From NCBI GenBank assembly GCA_016617855.1, contig JAECUM010004348.1, positions 62,001 to 126,000 of the forward strand: a stretch of 64,000 bases of DNA, read 5' to 3'. The notes below the pieces were generated by a model, which saw only the letters and a program-made list of their open reading frames with translations, was not told the DNA's origin and did no database searches. The DNA is from Megalonaias nervosa (Eukaryota > Mollusca > Bivalvia > Unionida > Unionidae). The translations under genes and the position numbers were made by a program. Positions 1 to 11,331 of the stretch are shown piece by piece; position 1 is the stretch's first letter, and each line of letters begins with the position of its first letter.

Positions 1-261
1 TAACATAATGAAAAAAGTTCTCATTATGTGTGAAAAAGTAATTCTCATAAATATTTGAAGTCCTTGAACACTCCTTGACAAACAGCTAATTGTTGCTGTA
101 TGAACCATATAATTATATAATAGCTTTTTAATTAGTGTTTATTCTGGGTGTGTACAATAGTTTAATAAGTGTTTGCTTGATGGGTTCAGTGCAGTTTTTG
201 AGATGTTTCAACCCCCTGTTATGTGGAATTAATAATACAGCAGATAAACTTATTCTTGCAG

Positions 262-313
262 GTTTGAAAAGCCTGAAAAATATACAGCAAAGGTTGGGAG
301 ACAATCATATCAG
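262..313 (+). CDS. Candidate internal coding exon, plus-strand gene at left edge
   Basis: A 52-nt segment is bounded by an acceptor (tattcttgcag) and a donor (cag|gtatat). Read with one leading base completing a codon, it gives FEKPEKYTAKVGRQSYQ and ends in phase 0. Other frames are less protein-like. The 'KYTAKVG' stretch loosely recalls the 'KY..KVLIGNW' start of small ciliary microtubule-inner proteins such as CFAP107, which would suit joining to the exon at 9731. It could equally join the exon at 1062, since both acceptors are phase 0. Earlier exons would lie left of the window. A longer frame through this stretch (135-518) ignores the splice signals and is not convincing. No transcript evidence is available, so the call rests on splice motifs and phase alone. 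Confidence 0.42.
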
Positions 314-1061
314 GTATATAAGCATTACTTGCTCAGAGGCAACATTTACAAATGGCAATAAAAGAAACAATTTAAATGCAGTTCTGCCCAATTCTTCTCC
401 TTCAAAAGACTATGAAGGAGGGGGAGATTTAATGTTACCTTTCATCATTTGTATCCTTAGTTTTGGGGTATTTTTTCTTTACATTTTTTGTTGCTTTTTT
501 TTATGTGCACACAAGTGAATTATTAAATGTATCCTTAGATTTATCGCACTTCTTCCTGCATATTTTCATCTCCATATACTTTTATATGCATGCATGTAAA
601 TTATAACTGTATCCTTAGATTTGTAGCACTTTTTCCTTCATATTTTTCTATCTATGTTCTTTTATATAGCTGTAGCAATGTTGTTTGGAAAGATGGGGTA
701 AATCTATGTCAAAATTAGCACACATATTATTGTCATATAGGGTGATTATTTGTCAAATATTATGTTTTGGAGAATCTGACCCCTCTTTTGACATCAGTGA
801 TCTAATAAGACAGTGTTAGCCCATGTTTCATGTCCTATAAACTTAATAAACATTTGAATGGACTGAAATCAAATTTGGCACCTGAATGTCCTATTGTTGT
901 TCAACTTGAATACCTAAGGAGAGAAGGGTGAAAGTAAAATTCATAAGAGTCTATTCAGAGTGTTTGAGTTTTCATTGTTCAATTATTGAGGCTGATTTTA
1001 TTTTTTGGAACTTACTACCTTAGATGGATTCTTGACTGCTGCTCAGTTGTTTTTTTCCCAG

Positions 1062-1157
1062 AAGGAACATGCAGAGATGGAGCACAAATGCCCCTCAGAG
1101 TGCCTAAATGCAAAACTTAGCCAGTCAGACATAAGGCTGCAAAGTGTACATGTGTAA
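1062..1157 (+). CDS. Candidate terminal exon, short alternative 3' end
   Basis: A strong polypyrimidine acceptor (ttgtttttttcccag) precedes a frame of 31 codons ending in TAA at 1155-1157. The start reads KEHAEMEHKCPSEC and the end reads SDIRLQSVHV. An ATTAAA polyadenylation-type hexamer follows 47 nt after the stop. The exon begins in phase 0, matching the end of exon 262-313. It could be the true end of a small gene or an alternative last exon of the gene that ends at 10126. I do not recognise the protein. The two cysteines spaced CPSEC are the only notable residues. Confidence rests on the acceptor, the open frame and the hexamer. Confidence 0.4.
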   Translation, partial: KEHAEMEHKCPSECLNAKLSQSDIRLQSVHV

Positions 1158-1203
1158 ACAGCTTACCATAGTTTAGTTTACTGTTGTAAATGTTTACAAA
1201 ATC

Positions 1204-1209
1204 ATTAAA
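1204..1209 (+). terminator. Possible polyadenylation signal (ATTAAA)
   Basis: The ATTAAA hexamer lies 47 nt after the stop of the candidate exon 1062-1157. It is supportive but weak alone, because such hexamers are frequent in AT-rich DNA. Confidence 0.35.
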
Positions 1210-1823
1210 CTTGTAAACAAACATGCATGTGACTGTCTGTGATGCAAAGATTACCAATTCCTTATTAAATTATCCCTTCTTAAGGGGACTATTTAGGAGG
1301 ATTTTTGTTATTTCTTTTCTTTAAAGTATGGATGATTTTTACATCCAATATGACACAGCTGAAAAAGTTGAGAGTTGATGAGAAATGGTTTTACTGCACA
1401 TTATAGAAAATTAAAAATCATGATGATTTACTGATAATGTTGACAGACAGTTCTTTAAACTTCAGTTTAATTTCATTCTGTCTGAAAAGCAAGTTCTTTA
1501 ACAGAACCTTCAATGAGTAACATAAGCCAATACAGTTTCATTGTCATTGCAGATCCTACAAAAACATCCTTTGTGCATGTTTGTTCATCTGTTTGCATTT
1601 ATTTTGATCTTTTACATTATGAAATATGTTGCAGTATGAAATACAATATACACATTGTTACTGGCTTACATATAAATAGTTGTCAGCTGTCAGCCTAACA
1701 TGAAGATAGAAGGAAAGGTTGAGTTTTGAATCAGTTATTGTATAGCATGTAGATATTTTGAAATATTGGTAAATGTTGTAGCCTTAGATATGTATGAACA
1801 AAGGTAGCACTATATTCTCCTTC
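1210..1823. other. Non-coding stretch, nothing recognised
   Basis: AT-rich sequence with no convincing splice-bounded open frame and no repeat recognised elsewhere in the window. Confidence 0.5.
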
Positions 1824-1839
1824 CACATTCATGGAGGGA

Positions 1840-2152
1840 TTTGGATTTATTTTTTTAACGTAGCTTTAACAATTTTTCAGTCATATCGCTACGATATCTG
1901 CAGTGTGGCAGTTTATAGTGATGTCTAGCACTGGGGCATCATGCCGCAGACATGTAGCATGATGTCCCACCCAGTCACATTATCCTGACACCAGGCCGAT
2001 CAGTCCTAACACTAACCTCTTAATGCTGAGCGCCAAGTGAGGCAGCTGTTACTACCATTTTTGTAAGTCTTTGGTATGACTTGGCCGGGGATTGAACCCA
2101 CGACCTCCCGTATCCGAGGCAGATGCTCTAACCACTAGGCCACCAGAGCGGT
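1840..2152 (-). mobile_element. tRNA-derived SINE, family B copy 1
   Basis: Read on the minus strand, the element starts with a tRNA-like head. It has a box A-like tract (tagtggttagagca) and a box B-like GGTTCAATCCC (plus strand gggattgaaccc near 2090), followed by a conserved body and an AT-rich tail near 1840-1855. It is flanked by a perfect 16-bp target-site duplication, CACATTCATGGAGGGA, at 1824-1839 and 2153-2168. Two further copies lie at 26875-27149 and 42027-42234, both in the same orientation. The intact duplication suggests a fairly recent retroposition. The head is not a functional tRNA gene because the body continues without a mature 3' acceptor. Confidence 0.88.
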
Positions 2153-2329
2153 CACATTCATGGAGGGACATAAAACTGAATATTAGATTATGGTGTAATA
2201 TCAATTAATAATTTTTTCATGGTTCAAAATAAACATGTCTACTGTTTTAGCTCTATTAGTCACAAAAAGAAGATGCGCTAATGCAAAGGCCTGTTGCAAG
2301 TTACTACTAACTTTTCTTAAATTATTGGG

Positions 2330-2690
2330 AGGATTGCCATAAAACTTTATCAACACATTCATCACAAGGTCTAGTTGGTTCTATGTGAAAAGGGTTCCCC
2401 TCAGATGTCTAATATTGCAGCCATCTTGAAAATCTTAATGCTAATCCTCCAGAGTGGATGGTTATATTGATATAGAGGTTTTACTGAAAGACTTTTTTAT
2501 GATTTCAAGTTGGTCCTCAATGAAACTAGCACCACCCCACAGACTATGAGATATCTGATATGGCTGCCATAGTGATCTTGAAATTTTTTTTATTTTGTTG
2601 GTCATAATTGAAAATTATCCCAATCTAACAATATGGTGACCATCTTAAAAATCTTGTTATGGCTATTTGCCCTTGAATAGATGGAATTTT
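2330..2690 (-). repeat. Diverged 'aagatggctgcc' satellite units, inverted
   Basis: On the minus strand this contains AAGATTTTCAAGATGGCTG-like motifs (plus strand cagccatcttgaaaatctt near 2421). They match the repeat unit at 19.1-20.2, 26.2-28.4 and 43.3-43.9 kb but in opposite orientation. Units are degraded and no clear ends are visible. Confidence 0.5.
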
Positions 2691-2807
2691 GAACAAGACT
2701 TTGCATTTAGCTGCATTCCAATAAATAAATTGATTGTTGGTACATGTACTTGGTCATTGAATTGATTTGAAAGGAAATATTTTGAATTATATTATTAACT
2801 GTACTGG

Positions 2808-2811
<4 letters not shown>

Positions 2812-2868
<57 letters not shown>
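2812..2868. repeat. (CT)n/(AT)n compound microsatellite
   Basis: About 28 nt of CT repeats pass directly into about 29 nt of AT repeats. Confidence 0.95.
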
Positions 2869-2871
<3 letters not shown>

Positions 2872-3091
2872 ACATAAAGATATATAAATAGACTTCTATC
2901 ATTTAACAGATTGTGGATATATCAGAAGAATACCTTGAATGATATCACTTAAGTAACTTTGTTTTAGTTGGGGGTCTCCCAAAAATATTACTTATAGATT
3001 TGGCCAAAATTAGTAACCATGTTGTTATATCTTGAATTGTCTACATACAAGATTTTTTTCTTTTTTTTTTGTTTTTGTTAGTTTTAACAGC

Positions 3092-3175
3092 ACTTTTAAC
3101 ACATTATGTCTGTATCATGCCTTTTAACACATTATGTCTGTATCATGCCTTTTAACACATTATGTCTGTATTATG
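3092..3175. repeat. 28-bp tandem repeat, 3 copies
   Basis: Three head-to-tail units starting cttttaacacattatgtc at 3092, 3120 and 3148. The third differs by one base (tattatgc instead of tatcatgc). Confidence 0.92.
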
Positions 3176-3474
3176 CCAAGGAAATGAGAGGAAAGTGTCT
3201 TTCCTAAGGCAGCCAACCCAGGTTGGTCTGGATGGGTATCATGGCACTTGCATCTGTTTATGAACCTGTTAAATCAAACTTAAGAAAATAGTTTTGTTAG
3301 TAAATTAGGTCTGTTGGAGATTTCCAAGACTGACTGAGAGGGATCCAATACTAATTAGTTTAAAAAAAGATATTAATGTATCTTAGATTCTTGCAAATTC
3401 ATTTTTGCCAGTAGAAGATACAACTCTTTGAGACAACCTTGTTTCATATAGTTCCATCAATAAATTGTTGTATT

Positions 3475-3650
3475 TTTTTAAAAAAAATCTGTAATGACTG
3501 TCCTTTTTAAAAAAATCTGTAATGACTGTCCTTTTGAAAAAATCTGTAATGATTGTCCTTTTTAAAAAAAATCTGTAATGACTGTCCTTTTGAAAAAAAT
3601 CTGTAATGACTATCCTTTTTAATAACTCTGTAATGACTGTCCTTTTTAAA
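3475..3650. repeat. About 28-bp tandem repeat, 6 copies
   Basis: Six units share the core atctgtaatgactgtcctttt, separated by A-runs of varying length, so unit length drifts between about 27 and 30 bp. The frame at 3650-3895 begins in the last unit and is not supported as a gene. Confidence 0.9.
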
Positions 3651-5217
3651 TGAAAATGGATTGTTATTGGTCTTTGCTAATGGAGATTGCTAATAATAGC
3701 AAACAGGGTGACAAAGAAGTAGCAGGAAGGCATAATAGACCAGTTTTCTGGAGGCATGGAGCTCCACTCACAAGTTTTCAGATCCCTGGATGGAAAAATA
3801 CAAGTGGGAGGCTTTTGCCTCTCCACATCCTCATGCACAAAAAAAGGCCCATATCAACTCTCCAAATGGGAGATCTCTTAGACCAATCACACTAAAAAAG
3901 ATATCCCAGAGGGATAACACACCCTCTTGCTGTCCTTGGGTGCCATGGCTTGTAAAGCAGCCAATATGGTAGGTGTTCATACAGAATATTGTATCTATGT
4001 TTAATTTTTCTCCTGTACATACCTTAGCTGCTCAAATAAGCATGCTAGATTTTGCTGTGGTAAAAACACTTGTGATCACGACCTGCACAAAAAGTTGTAT
4101 TGGCAAATTCTGTAACATTCACCTACTTAGTCTTTTTTTAAGGGGGTGGAACTTGCCTATATAATGGGCGTGGGAAGTGTGTGTGAGAGAGAGAGAGAGA
4201 GCTAGCTATAATCTGTGTGTACCTTGTGGTTGCACATGCTGTCTAGTCTTGTCTTAAGAGAAAAAAAAAAAACAGGCTCAGGCCTGCCAACAGGTAATGG
4301 ATGAATTTTTAAGATTAAGCATTAAAGATAATATAAATCTATATTAAAGATGGTCATTTAGAAATATGACTTGGGTATGCTCAGTGAGCAAGGCAGACAA
4401 CAGTAGTGATTTTGACCGTAACTATCAGATGCCACCTCCATTTGCCTCACCCAGAGGCCATGAGGATTGTCTTTGGATTTGCCACCTATATGATGCCAAA
4501 AATGAGTGAGAATGATGACATCGCATTTGCTTTTTCTACACAGAGGTTGGAAAAAGAAGGCCTCTTGGATACTGGTAATATTGATATTCTCCCCAGCACT
4601 GCACTGGAGTGTGGACACATTATCTTTAGCATACAAATGACCATTCCACATGCCTAAGTCATACTTGCCACAATAGTGGTGAGTGGTTGGTAGAAGACAA
4701 ATTTGACTATATGAAAAAAAGGAGAGACACCAATGTGCTTAGGTTGTAATGATTGTACAAATATCCATTAATATCACCCTCAGAGGTGTAGATATTGGAT
4801 ATTACCATATGATGTCAGGTCAGCATCATTGTATATGGCCTTTACCATCTCAGATACACTGACCTGGCCAATCTGACCATCAGGATGCCATCTGCGATGA
4901 GCCAAAGGCATTCAAGTTGCTGAGGGGATGAGAAATGTAGCTGACAGTTGACCAGATTTTGCTCAAAGATATTCAAACATCCGGCGCACGTGAGAAGCAT
5001 GACAAGATAGCATAAGCCTACTCTAGTCTCAGATAACCCTGAAACCCTTGCAGAAAAGGTGAGAATCACACTGAAGAAGATTCAAAAGCTAATGGTAAGC
5101 ACATGATATGCTACCAGGTGACCAACTCTTGCAAACTTAACTATCTTGTGCACATTGACATCAAAGTGGAACTTTTGTTGGAGTGCCAGGAAAATGCATG
5201 CTTAGGCGCATATTGAC

Positions 5218-5403
5218 CTACTACAATGATGGTCAAAAACAGTATACACATCTGTGAGCAAGTATGCTGGCCAGTGGCTCAAATCAACCTTCTTGCCATG
5301 CTCTGGTGGTCTACTACAGTGATGGTCAAAAACAGTATACACATCTGTGAGCAAGTATGCTGGCCAGCGGCTCAAATCAACCTTCTTGCCATGCTCTGGT
5401 GGT
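5218..5403. repeat. 93-bp tandem duplication
   Basis: The segment beginning near gatggtcaaaaacagtatac at 5228 repeats at 5321 with only a few substitutions (for example cagtggctc versus cagcggctc). The high identity marks it as much younger than the surrounding decayed sequence. Confidence 0.93.
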
Positions 5404-6455
5404 TTGCTGATGAGGAGGCAGACTTAATGCCTGGGGAGAAATGCTATTCTACTTGTGGTGCCAGCCCAGTGGCAAGGCAAGGGTGAGGAGCTTCAAACCT
5501 CACAAAAGCATATGGCCTACATGCCTAATCTGAAATACTAGGTCAACCACACCATCAGTGATAGTCTACTGACAATACATGAAATCAACTACTTCAGTAG
5601 TAGTGGCAGTTTAAGAAAGGCCATCCATGTGATTGCACTCTTTTGCAACAGGAACCCAGCTCACTAAGGTTCATTGCACAGAATGTGGAGTATGCATACA
5701 ATCATACCAAGGCTTCTTTGCAGAAGTGGTCAAAATGTATGAACTCCAGGAAAAATGGGCCAGAAAATAAATCTTCAGATGTTAAAATGGGATGAGGTGA
5801 TCACTATCCCATATCCATCCTGGAGACCTTTCTTAACTACCTAGAGCATAGAGGCTGCCACATCATCTACTGCAATAATCAGGGTCAACCACCACTAATT
5901 GCTGGCAGTAATCTGCATGATTGATGTTAGGATTACATCCACTATTATGATGAGGTAAAAACTACTGGGCAGTGAAAAAGACTCTAATCTGGAAATGATT
6001 GTTGGGACTCCAAACACTTGATTGTGGTATCATGAAAAGCAGTTAAGGATCAGACCCAAAAACTCATTTCTGAACACACCAGGCAGACATTTAAAGACCA
6101 TCAACTCACCCTGCTGTACCACCCCCAAGAATTCCTTCCTGGAATCAAAACTGCGTGGTAATCATTCCAGGCATCCAAGACCAACAGCAGCCAGTCTTGA
6201 ACAATATTGTTGAGGTTAGCATTGATACAGCCAAGAAGGCCATCCAGAATGAAGACTGGTACCTTGTCTATACAGCAATGGTGCACATCCTGCATGACCT
6301 TATAGACCCTGTGGCCTGTTATTCAGCATCTGTATTAAAGGCTCTTTTTGTGTCATCATCCATCTTGTTTAATTCTTCATGTGTGTTACATTAACATGTG
6401 TCCAGAATTGGAAAGCAATCCCTCTGAAGCAGTATATTGACAACTGTTTGGGGAA

Positions 6456-6693
6456 GATCTCATGGTTGGCCTTCAGTCTATCACCAGTTGATCTCATGGT
6501 TGGCCTTCAGTCTATCACCAGTTGATCTCATGGCTGGCCTTCAGTCTATCACCAATTGATCTCATGGTTGGCCTTCAGTCTATCACCAGTTGATCTCATG
6601 GTTGGCCTTCAGTCTATCACCAGTTGATCTCATGGTTGGCCTTCAGTCTATCACCAGTTGATCTCATGGTTGGCCTTCAGTCTATCACCAACT
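6456..6693. repeat. 34-bp minisatellite, 7 copies
   Basis: The unit contains gatctcatggttggccttca followed by gtctatcaccagtt and repeats seven times head to tail. Only two or three substitutions are visible (catggctggc, accaattgat, and the last unit's accaactggg). The near-identity indicates recent expansion or homogenisation. The array creates no sustained open frame. Confidence 0.95.
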
Positions 6694-8445
6694 GGGTCAG
6701 CTGAAACAATATCAAGGTTGGAAAATCTTTTAAATGTTGACTGAATGGCAGTCTAGCAAGTCTGTTAACAATTTAGCTAGACTTCTATGGCTTTAGCATA
6801 CTTATAAAGCAGATAAGCTGTGCCCTTTTAAATCTGTTGCTCAAGGTTTCCAAGGCAATGGCTTGATAACAATGATGGTCCTGGCCAGTTATGAAGTGTG
6901 ACATAGTCCTGGAGTGCAGTCTCACATGGAACAGGATGATGATCTATGGCTCATTGTCAGCCATTATATAGAGACATGTTAGTTAACTTTGCAATGCAAA
7001 AGTTCCTCTTTCTTTCAATGAAGTGTTATTGACATAACCCCTCCACACTGCTATAAATTGTTCCCACACCCTGTTCTGAGTTAGTGTCACAACTGTCCCG
7101 TATATGCACCCTGTGTTCAAGTGGTTGCAAGGCAGAACAGTTAAAGAGTTAAAGATCTTAGTCACTGATAGACAACACATCCTTGATAACAATGAATCTC
7201 CCTGTTACATGAGTCAGCAAGATTCATCAAGATTAAAAAAAAAATAAGCATTTACAAAACAAAAAACTGTGCAGCCTTAAACAAGCAGCAAGACTAGGCT
7301 AAAAAGTCATTTGTCAACTTACTGCTGACTGCCAGGTTGTCCAGGTCAGGTGAAACCATGAGTGGAGATCTGAACATGGCCAGCATCTTTTTCAATTGAC
7401 AGAAAAACATCTTGAACCATACAATAGGTTACATGTATATATGCCTAGTATGAAAAACAGGCAAGTGGTTTTTCACAAAAAGTGATGCTGCCTTGAATAA
7501 GTTTTGGGGCAAGTTTTACACATTTTACACATAATGATATTGCAAGCCCTCTGACCTTGCACACTGATGTCCCCACAGGCTAGTCATGCTGCAACCAGGT
7601 ATTCTATCTACAGCTGCCTTAAGCCAATTGCTAATTCAGGAAATTAGACTTCATTTGTGTGACTGCAGATGCAAACCCACATTTGCATTAGGTCTTTCCC
7701 AAATATTTAACAAATGAAGCACCTGGATTCTACCACTGAAACTCCAAAGTCAGTTATTTATCCAAAGCTAACCCTTGAGCAACAAGGAAAATAACTGATG
7801 AGCTATAGACTCCAGTAAATCAGAGAGCTCAAACACCAACTTGAACAAGAATGTGACGTGAGGGGTACTGTGTACAAAATATACTGTTGGGGCATTAGTG
7901 CCATTGATAGCATTACCAGTGCCTTACTAAACCCTGCCTTTGCATGGGAGTCTGTCATGTTGGCCTACTTTCTACCATTATTGCCACTGCTGCTGTTGTG
8001 GGGCCTGAGGCGGGCAGATTTATTGGCCAGTGTCACCAGGTAAAAGCAAAATACACAAGATCTGCTTTCTAGCAAAGGCAAAGCAGAATAATATTTCAGA
8101 CTATACTGTTAGAGAATTAAAAGATGGACATGTATGTCTCAGATAAAGGCTTCAGGATAATTATGGATGAGATTAAAAAATACAATCAGATGAAAGCTGA
8201 AATATTCTTAAGGGTCCAAAAAGCAGCTGTGACAGTGGATGAAGATGCAAAAATGCACTCATCCAACATGATCAGCAAAAGCCCTGTACTGCTTTTTCAT
8301 CAAATAACTGTCCAGAAACTCACTGTTGATTTCCAGAGCTTTCTTGATGCACCAACTCTATATGATAACACTGTAATTTCAAGCACTCTACCATATAAAT
8401 ATTATCATATTTCTCTATTTGATTATGTCCAAAATTACTAATTTT

Positions 8446-9730
8446 TATACTGCTGCTTGTAAGGTGACTTACTGCCATATTATATTTGATCAACCATGTT
8501 CGCTTCACACTACACAACTCCCTGGTTGTATTTTAGCATCTTCTCAAATCTGTGCCATTTTGCATGTGGAATATAGAATTTTACATGGAACCTAAATTCC
8601 AATGTCTAAGGCTGGTGCTATTTTAGATGGTCGTATAGCAAGGCAAGCAAATCATGGGAGCCCAAAATGACTCTATGGATATAGAAACTCAGAATGTAGT
8701 GAAATACACACAGAAAATGTTAATGACATGTGTACCTTATGATATTTATTCAAAATCTTGAAAGACCCTGCAGGCAGAATGCTAATAAATGCTGCAAATT
8801 GCAAATTGGGTCTCCAGTTATCAGAGCTGTATCAACACAGAAATTATGTATGGAGTATGTTTGTAATAATTGACAACCATGACCAAGTTTTGGAAGGAGT
8901 CAACTAGGTTATATTTATTTTTCTGCTGTTGAATTAATTTCGTTCATGGCTTCGCACACCATGCTTGTCATGAACTTAATAATGACCACCTAAATTTAGC
9001 ACCTTATTGGCCTACAGGCTTGCATCTGTAGCATGTTAAATCTAGTCAAGTCAGTATACACACAGTACTGGTGTCTATAAGGCTGTTCTTTGCTTTGTAT
9101 GAATGTTCCTGTATGAATGCCAACAATTTTAATCTCGTATTGCTTAGGACCCTGGAAGCCAACACAAACAGTGCTGGCACTCATACAGGAGTGCATTTGC
9201 AAGAGTGGCTCTTAACTTGGATCCCAAATTCAGCTAGTCTAAGTATATGAATGCCAAAACATCTTAAACTGGTATTGCTTGTCAGATCAAATAAAACACA
9301 TACACACTGGTGGCATTCCTTTATAAACACCAACCATATTACCTACTCTTTGAAATGTGAAGCATAGTTGTCAAGGTGGTGGGCCATGCCTCAGGCTATC
9401 CAAGGTGTTTAATATGATTAGCTTTTGAGGCCTACAAATAGGAGAAGGCGAATGGGAGAGCATGTGTGCTCTGTGTCCCCTAAAAATGGTCTATTTTGCC
9501 TCTTTGCTGCAGTGGTTTATGTCACAAGGGTCTATTAACACCCGGTTTTGGAAGTGCTGCAAATGCCACTTTTCACAATAAATTGCCATTTTGCAAACAA
9601 TTTCTAAGTGGAATCAAGAACAGCAAACATTATGCAGTTTGAAATACACGGATTAGATTTATGTTTGCCATTTAAAAATAACACATTTAAAACAAGAATT
9701 TAAATGCTTGACTTCAACTGATATTTCCAG
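8446..9730. other. Intronic-type sequence before the terminal exon
   Basis: No coding segment or known repeat recognised. Near 9000-9300 there are diffuse internal similarities (phrases around 'tgaatgccaacaattttaat' and 'tgaatgccaaaacatcttaa'), suggesting old local duplication. Confidence 0.4.
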
Positions 9731-10126
9731 CATTGGACAGACAAGTGGTATGATGATGGCTACCCAACTCTGAGACGTGAGGAGTTACCCAAAGTAGCTG
9801 ACAGGCATGAACCCTGCTCTCAGCCTTGGCAGTATCAGCTTGGGACCTCAGCAGTACAAAGATGGGACAAGGATGGGAAGGACTGGCCTATATCTAAGAT
9901 GTACATGCGGCAGGGCAAACCTCCCGCAGAAACAATGCGAGCCCGGGGAATCAACCGACTGTCTCTTCCAAGAGAAGAATCTCTTTACCCATTTTCTAAC
10001 TACATGACATCAACCTACAGACGGCCTGTCTATTCTGTATATGGTCCCATGCAGAGAGATAAAGTGTATGGGGTGACTCATCAACATAATCGCCATGGTT
10101 ACATGTCATTTGAGGATTACTATTAG
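9731..10126 (+). CDS. Terminal coding exon, probable ciliary microtubule-associated protein
   Basis: The exon follows acceptor gatatttccag and runs 131 codons from CATTGG to TAG at 10124-10126, starting in phase 0. The product begins HWTDKWYDDGYPTLRREE and ends HQHNRHGYMSFEDYY. It is rich in Tyr, Trp, Arg and Pro, with no membrane segment or signal. This composition, short aromatic motifs (YPFSNYM, YRRPVYSVYGP) and the 'NRHGY' near the C terminus resemble small microtubule-inner proteins of cilia and sperm flagella, for example CFAP107-like proteins. The family match is inference and I give no symbol. The frame uses clean codons with no stop, unlike the surrounding DNA. The in-phase upstream partner in the window is exon 262-313, across an intron of about 9.4 kb. 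Two overlapping shifted frames (9807-10007 and 9899-10126) do not represent separate genes; the second is this same frame from an internal methionine or alternative start. Confidence 0.8.
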   Translation, partial: HWTDKWYDDGYPTLRREELPKVADRHEPCSQPWQYQLGTSAVQRWDKDGKDWPISKMYMRQGKPPAETMRARGINRLSLPREESLYPFSNYMTSTYRRPVYSVYGPMQRDKVYGVTHQHNRHGYMSFEDYY

Positions 10127-10251
10127 ATTGACTGAGACTGAACTTTGATACATTTATTGGGTTGGATTTGTGAAGTCACACTTAATTTCCACTCCAAATA
10201 TTATCAGCATTTCTACCAAGTACAGTGTCCATGGATTAGTGGATGAGAATG

Positions 10252-10255
<4 letters not shown>

Positions 10256-10311
<56 letters not shown>
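10256..10311. repeat. (AT)n microsatellite
   Basis: About 28 uninterrupted AT dinucleotides inside the 3' UTR. Confidence 0.95.
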
Positions 10312-10314
<3 letters not shown>

Positions 10315-11052
10315 AAAAAGGTGATAAACATTAAGGAATATAACTATAATATAATTTTAAACTCCATTAAGTTCAAGCTTATTTTAGTATACATGCGCAT
10401 CTCTAATGTATTGTCAAAAAATATTTCACAAGGACATGACTATATGTTCTTGACCTGTATTGTGTGTGATATCAAAGGTAATGTTCAACCAGTGGCTAAT
10501 AGAAGTTTAATTCTAATTTCCCAACAGAGCATCATGCATGTGTTTAACAAGTGTGCTTCTGTAATAAATGTTCAGATTAAGTTTTAATTTCTCGAAACTT
10601 GCCCTTGTGTGGCAGTATGTGTTGGAGAAAGTATTTGCTGCCACTAGTGAGTTCTTATCAACTTTTATATCTGGAATGGAATCAATTGCCCATTGTTACT
10701 TGGTAAACAGTAAATACACTTAGTCAAGAATTGAAAACTTAGTTACTGTGTAGAGGGATTAAAATTGAACATGCATCTATAAACTGGTTCCGTATGGAAA
10801 ATGTACCATACTATGCCCATTGGAGAATGGGCAATACTATGAACATGCAATAGCAGCACAGAGAGAAATATTGAGATACATGGTCTTTTTCACAAACTAA
10901 TTGAGATTTGAACCTTTCATCCAGTTAAACTGTGATAATGTTGGGTAAGGCATAAATTGGTACTTTTGTTTGAAACTTAGTTTCCTACGAGTTTATTTTT
11001 TTTAAAATTTGTATTTCACACTTTTGTTATCAGGTTTTTATCCAGTTAAAAG

Positions 11053-11088
11053 AATAAAATAGCATATATGAAATAAAGTATCAATAAA
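11053..11088 (+). terminator. Cluster of three AATAAA polyadenylation signals
   Basis: AATAAA occurs at 11053-11058, 11072-11077 and 11083-11088, followed by a T/G-rich tract (tttgtttgtatgtctt). This is the expected arrangement for a cleavage and polyadenylation site ending the gene whose stop is at 10126. Confidence 0.6.
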
Positions 11089-11331
11089 TTATAGTCATTT
11101 GTTTGTATGTCTTAGCTGGCATTCATGATTGGTTTTTCAAGTACATGTACATAGCTATATTAAAAACATGAAATGAATAAATATATTGAGTTCAGATTTA
11201 AGATGTTGACACATTAAATTTGTAGTCATGGAGACTCAAATTGCAATACGTTTGAAAGCACAAAGCCCCTTTAGGAGTTACACAAGTGGAATGGGCCTAG
11301 AAATAGGCACAATGTCATTTCTTATGCTAAA

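Larger units (their letters stand above)
4390..8445 (+). pseudogene. Degenerate coding-like region, possibly an old retroelement
   Basis: Short protein-like stretches in shifting frames run through this interval. At 4480-4640 the plus strand reads MPKMSENDDIAFAFSTQRLE followed by KEGLLDTGNIDILPSTALEC. This resembles the start of the gag/SCAN-like region of LTR elements ('PKM.E.DDIE.FL.TFER'). At 6140-6330 a stretch includes PVLNNIVEVSIDTAKKAIQN. At 8124-8441 a frame starting MDMYVSDKGFRIIMDEIKKY is open for 105 codons. I find no protease, reverse transcriptase or integrase catalytic motif and no LTRs. The region lies inside the putative intron between 313 and 9731. Old LTR retroelement remnants are one reading; unrelated chance frames are another. 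Confidence 0.28.
10127..11090 (+). other. 3' untranslated region of the 9731-10126 gene
   Basis: AT-rich non-coding sequence follows the stop and carries three closely spaced AATAAA hexamers near its end. A further AATAAA at about 10562 could give a shorter transcript. The 10243-10587 frame is produced largely by the AT microsatellite and is not a gene. Confidence 0.55.

Noticed and set aside
6456..6693. CRISPR-like array of regular repeats
   Set aside because: Repeats are contiguous with no unique spacers, in clearly eukaryotic DNA.
10243..10587. 114-codon frame in the 3' region of the ciliary-type gene
   Set aside because: It begins in an (AT)n microsatellite (a run of Ile-Tyr) and lies in 3' UTR; there is no domain.
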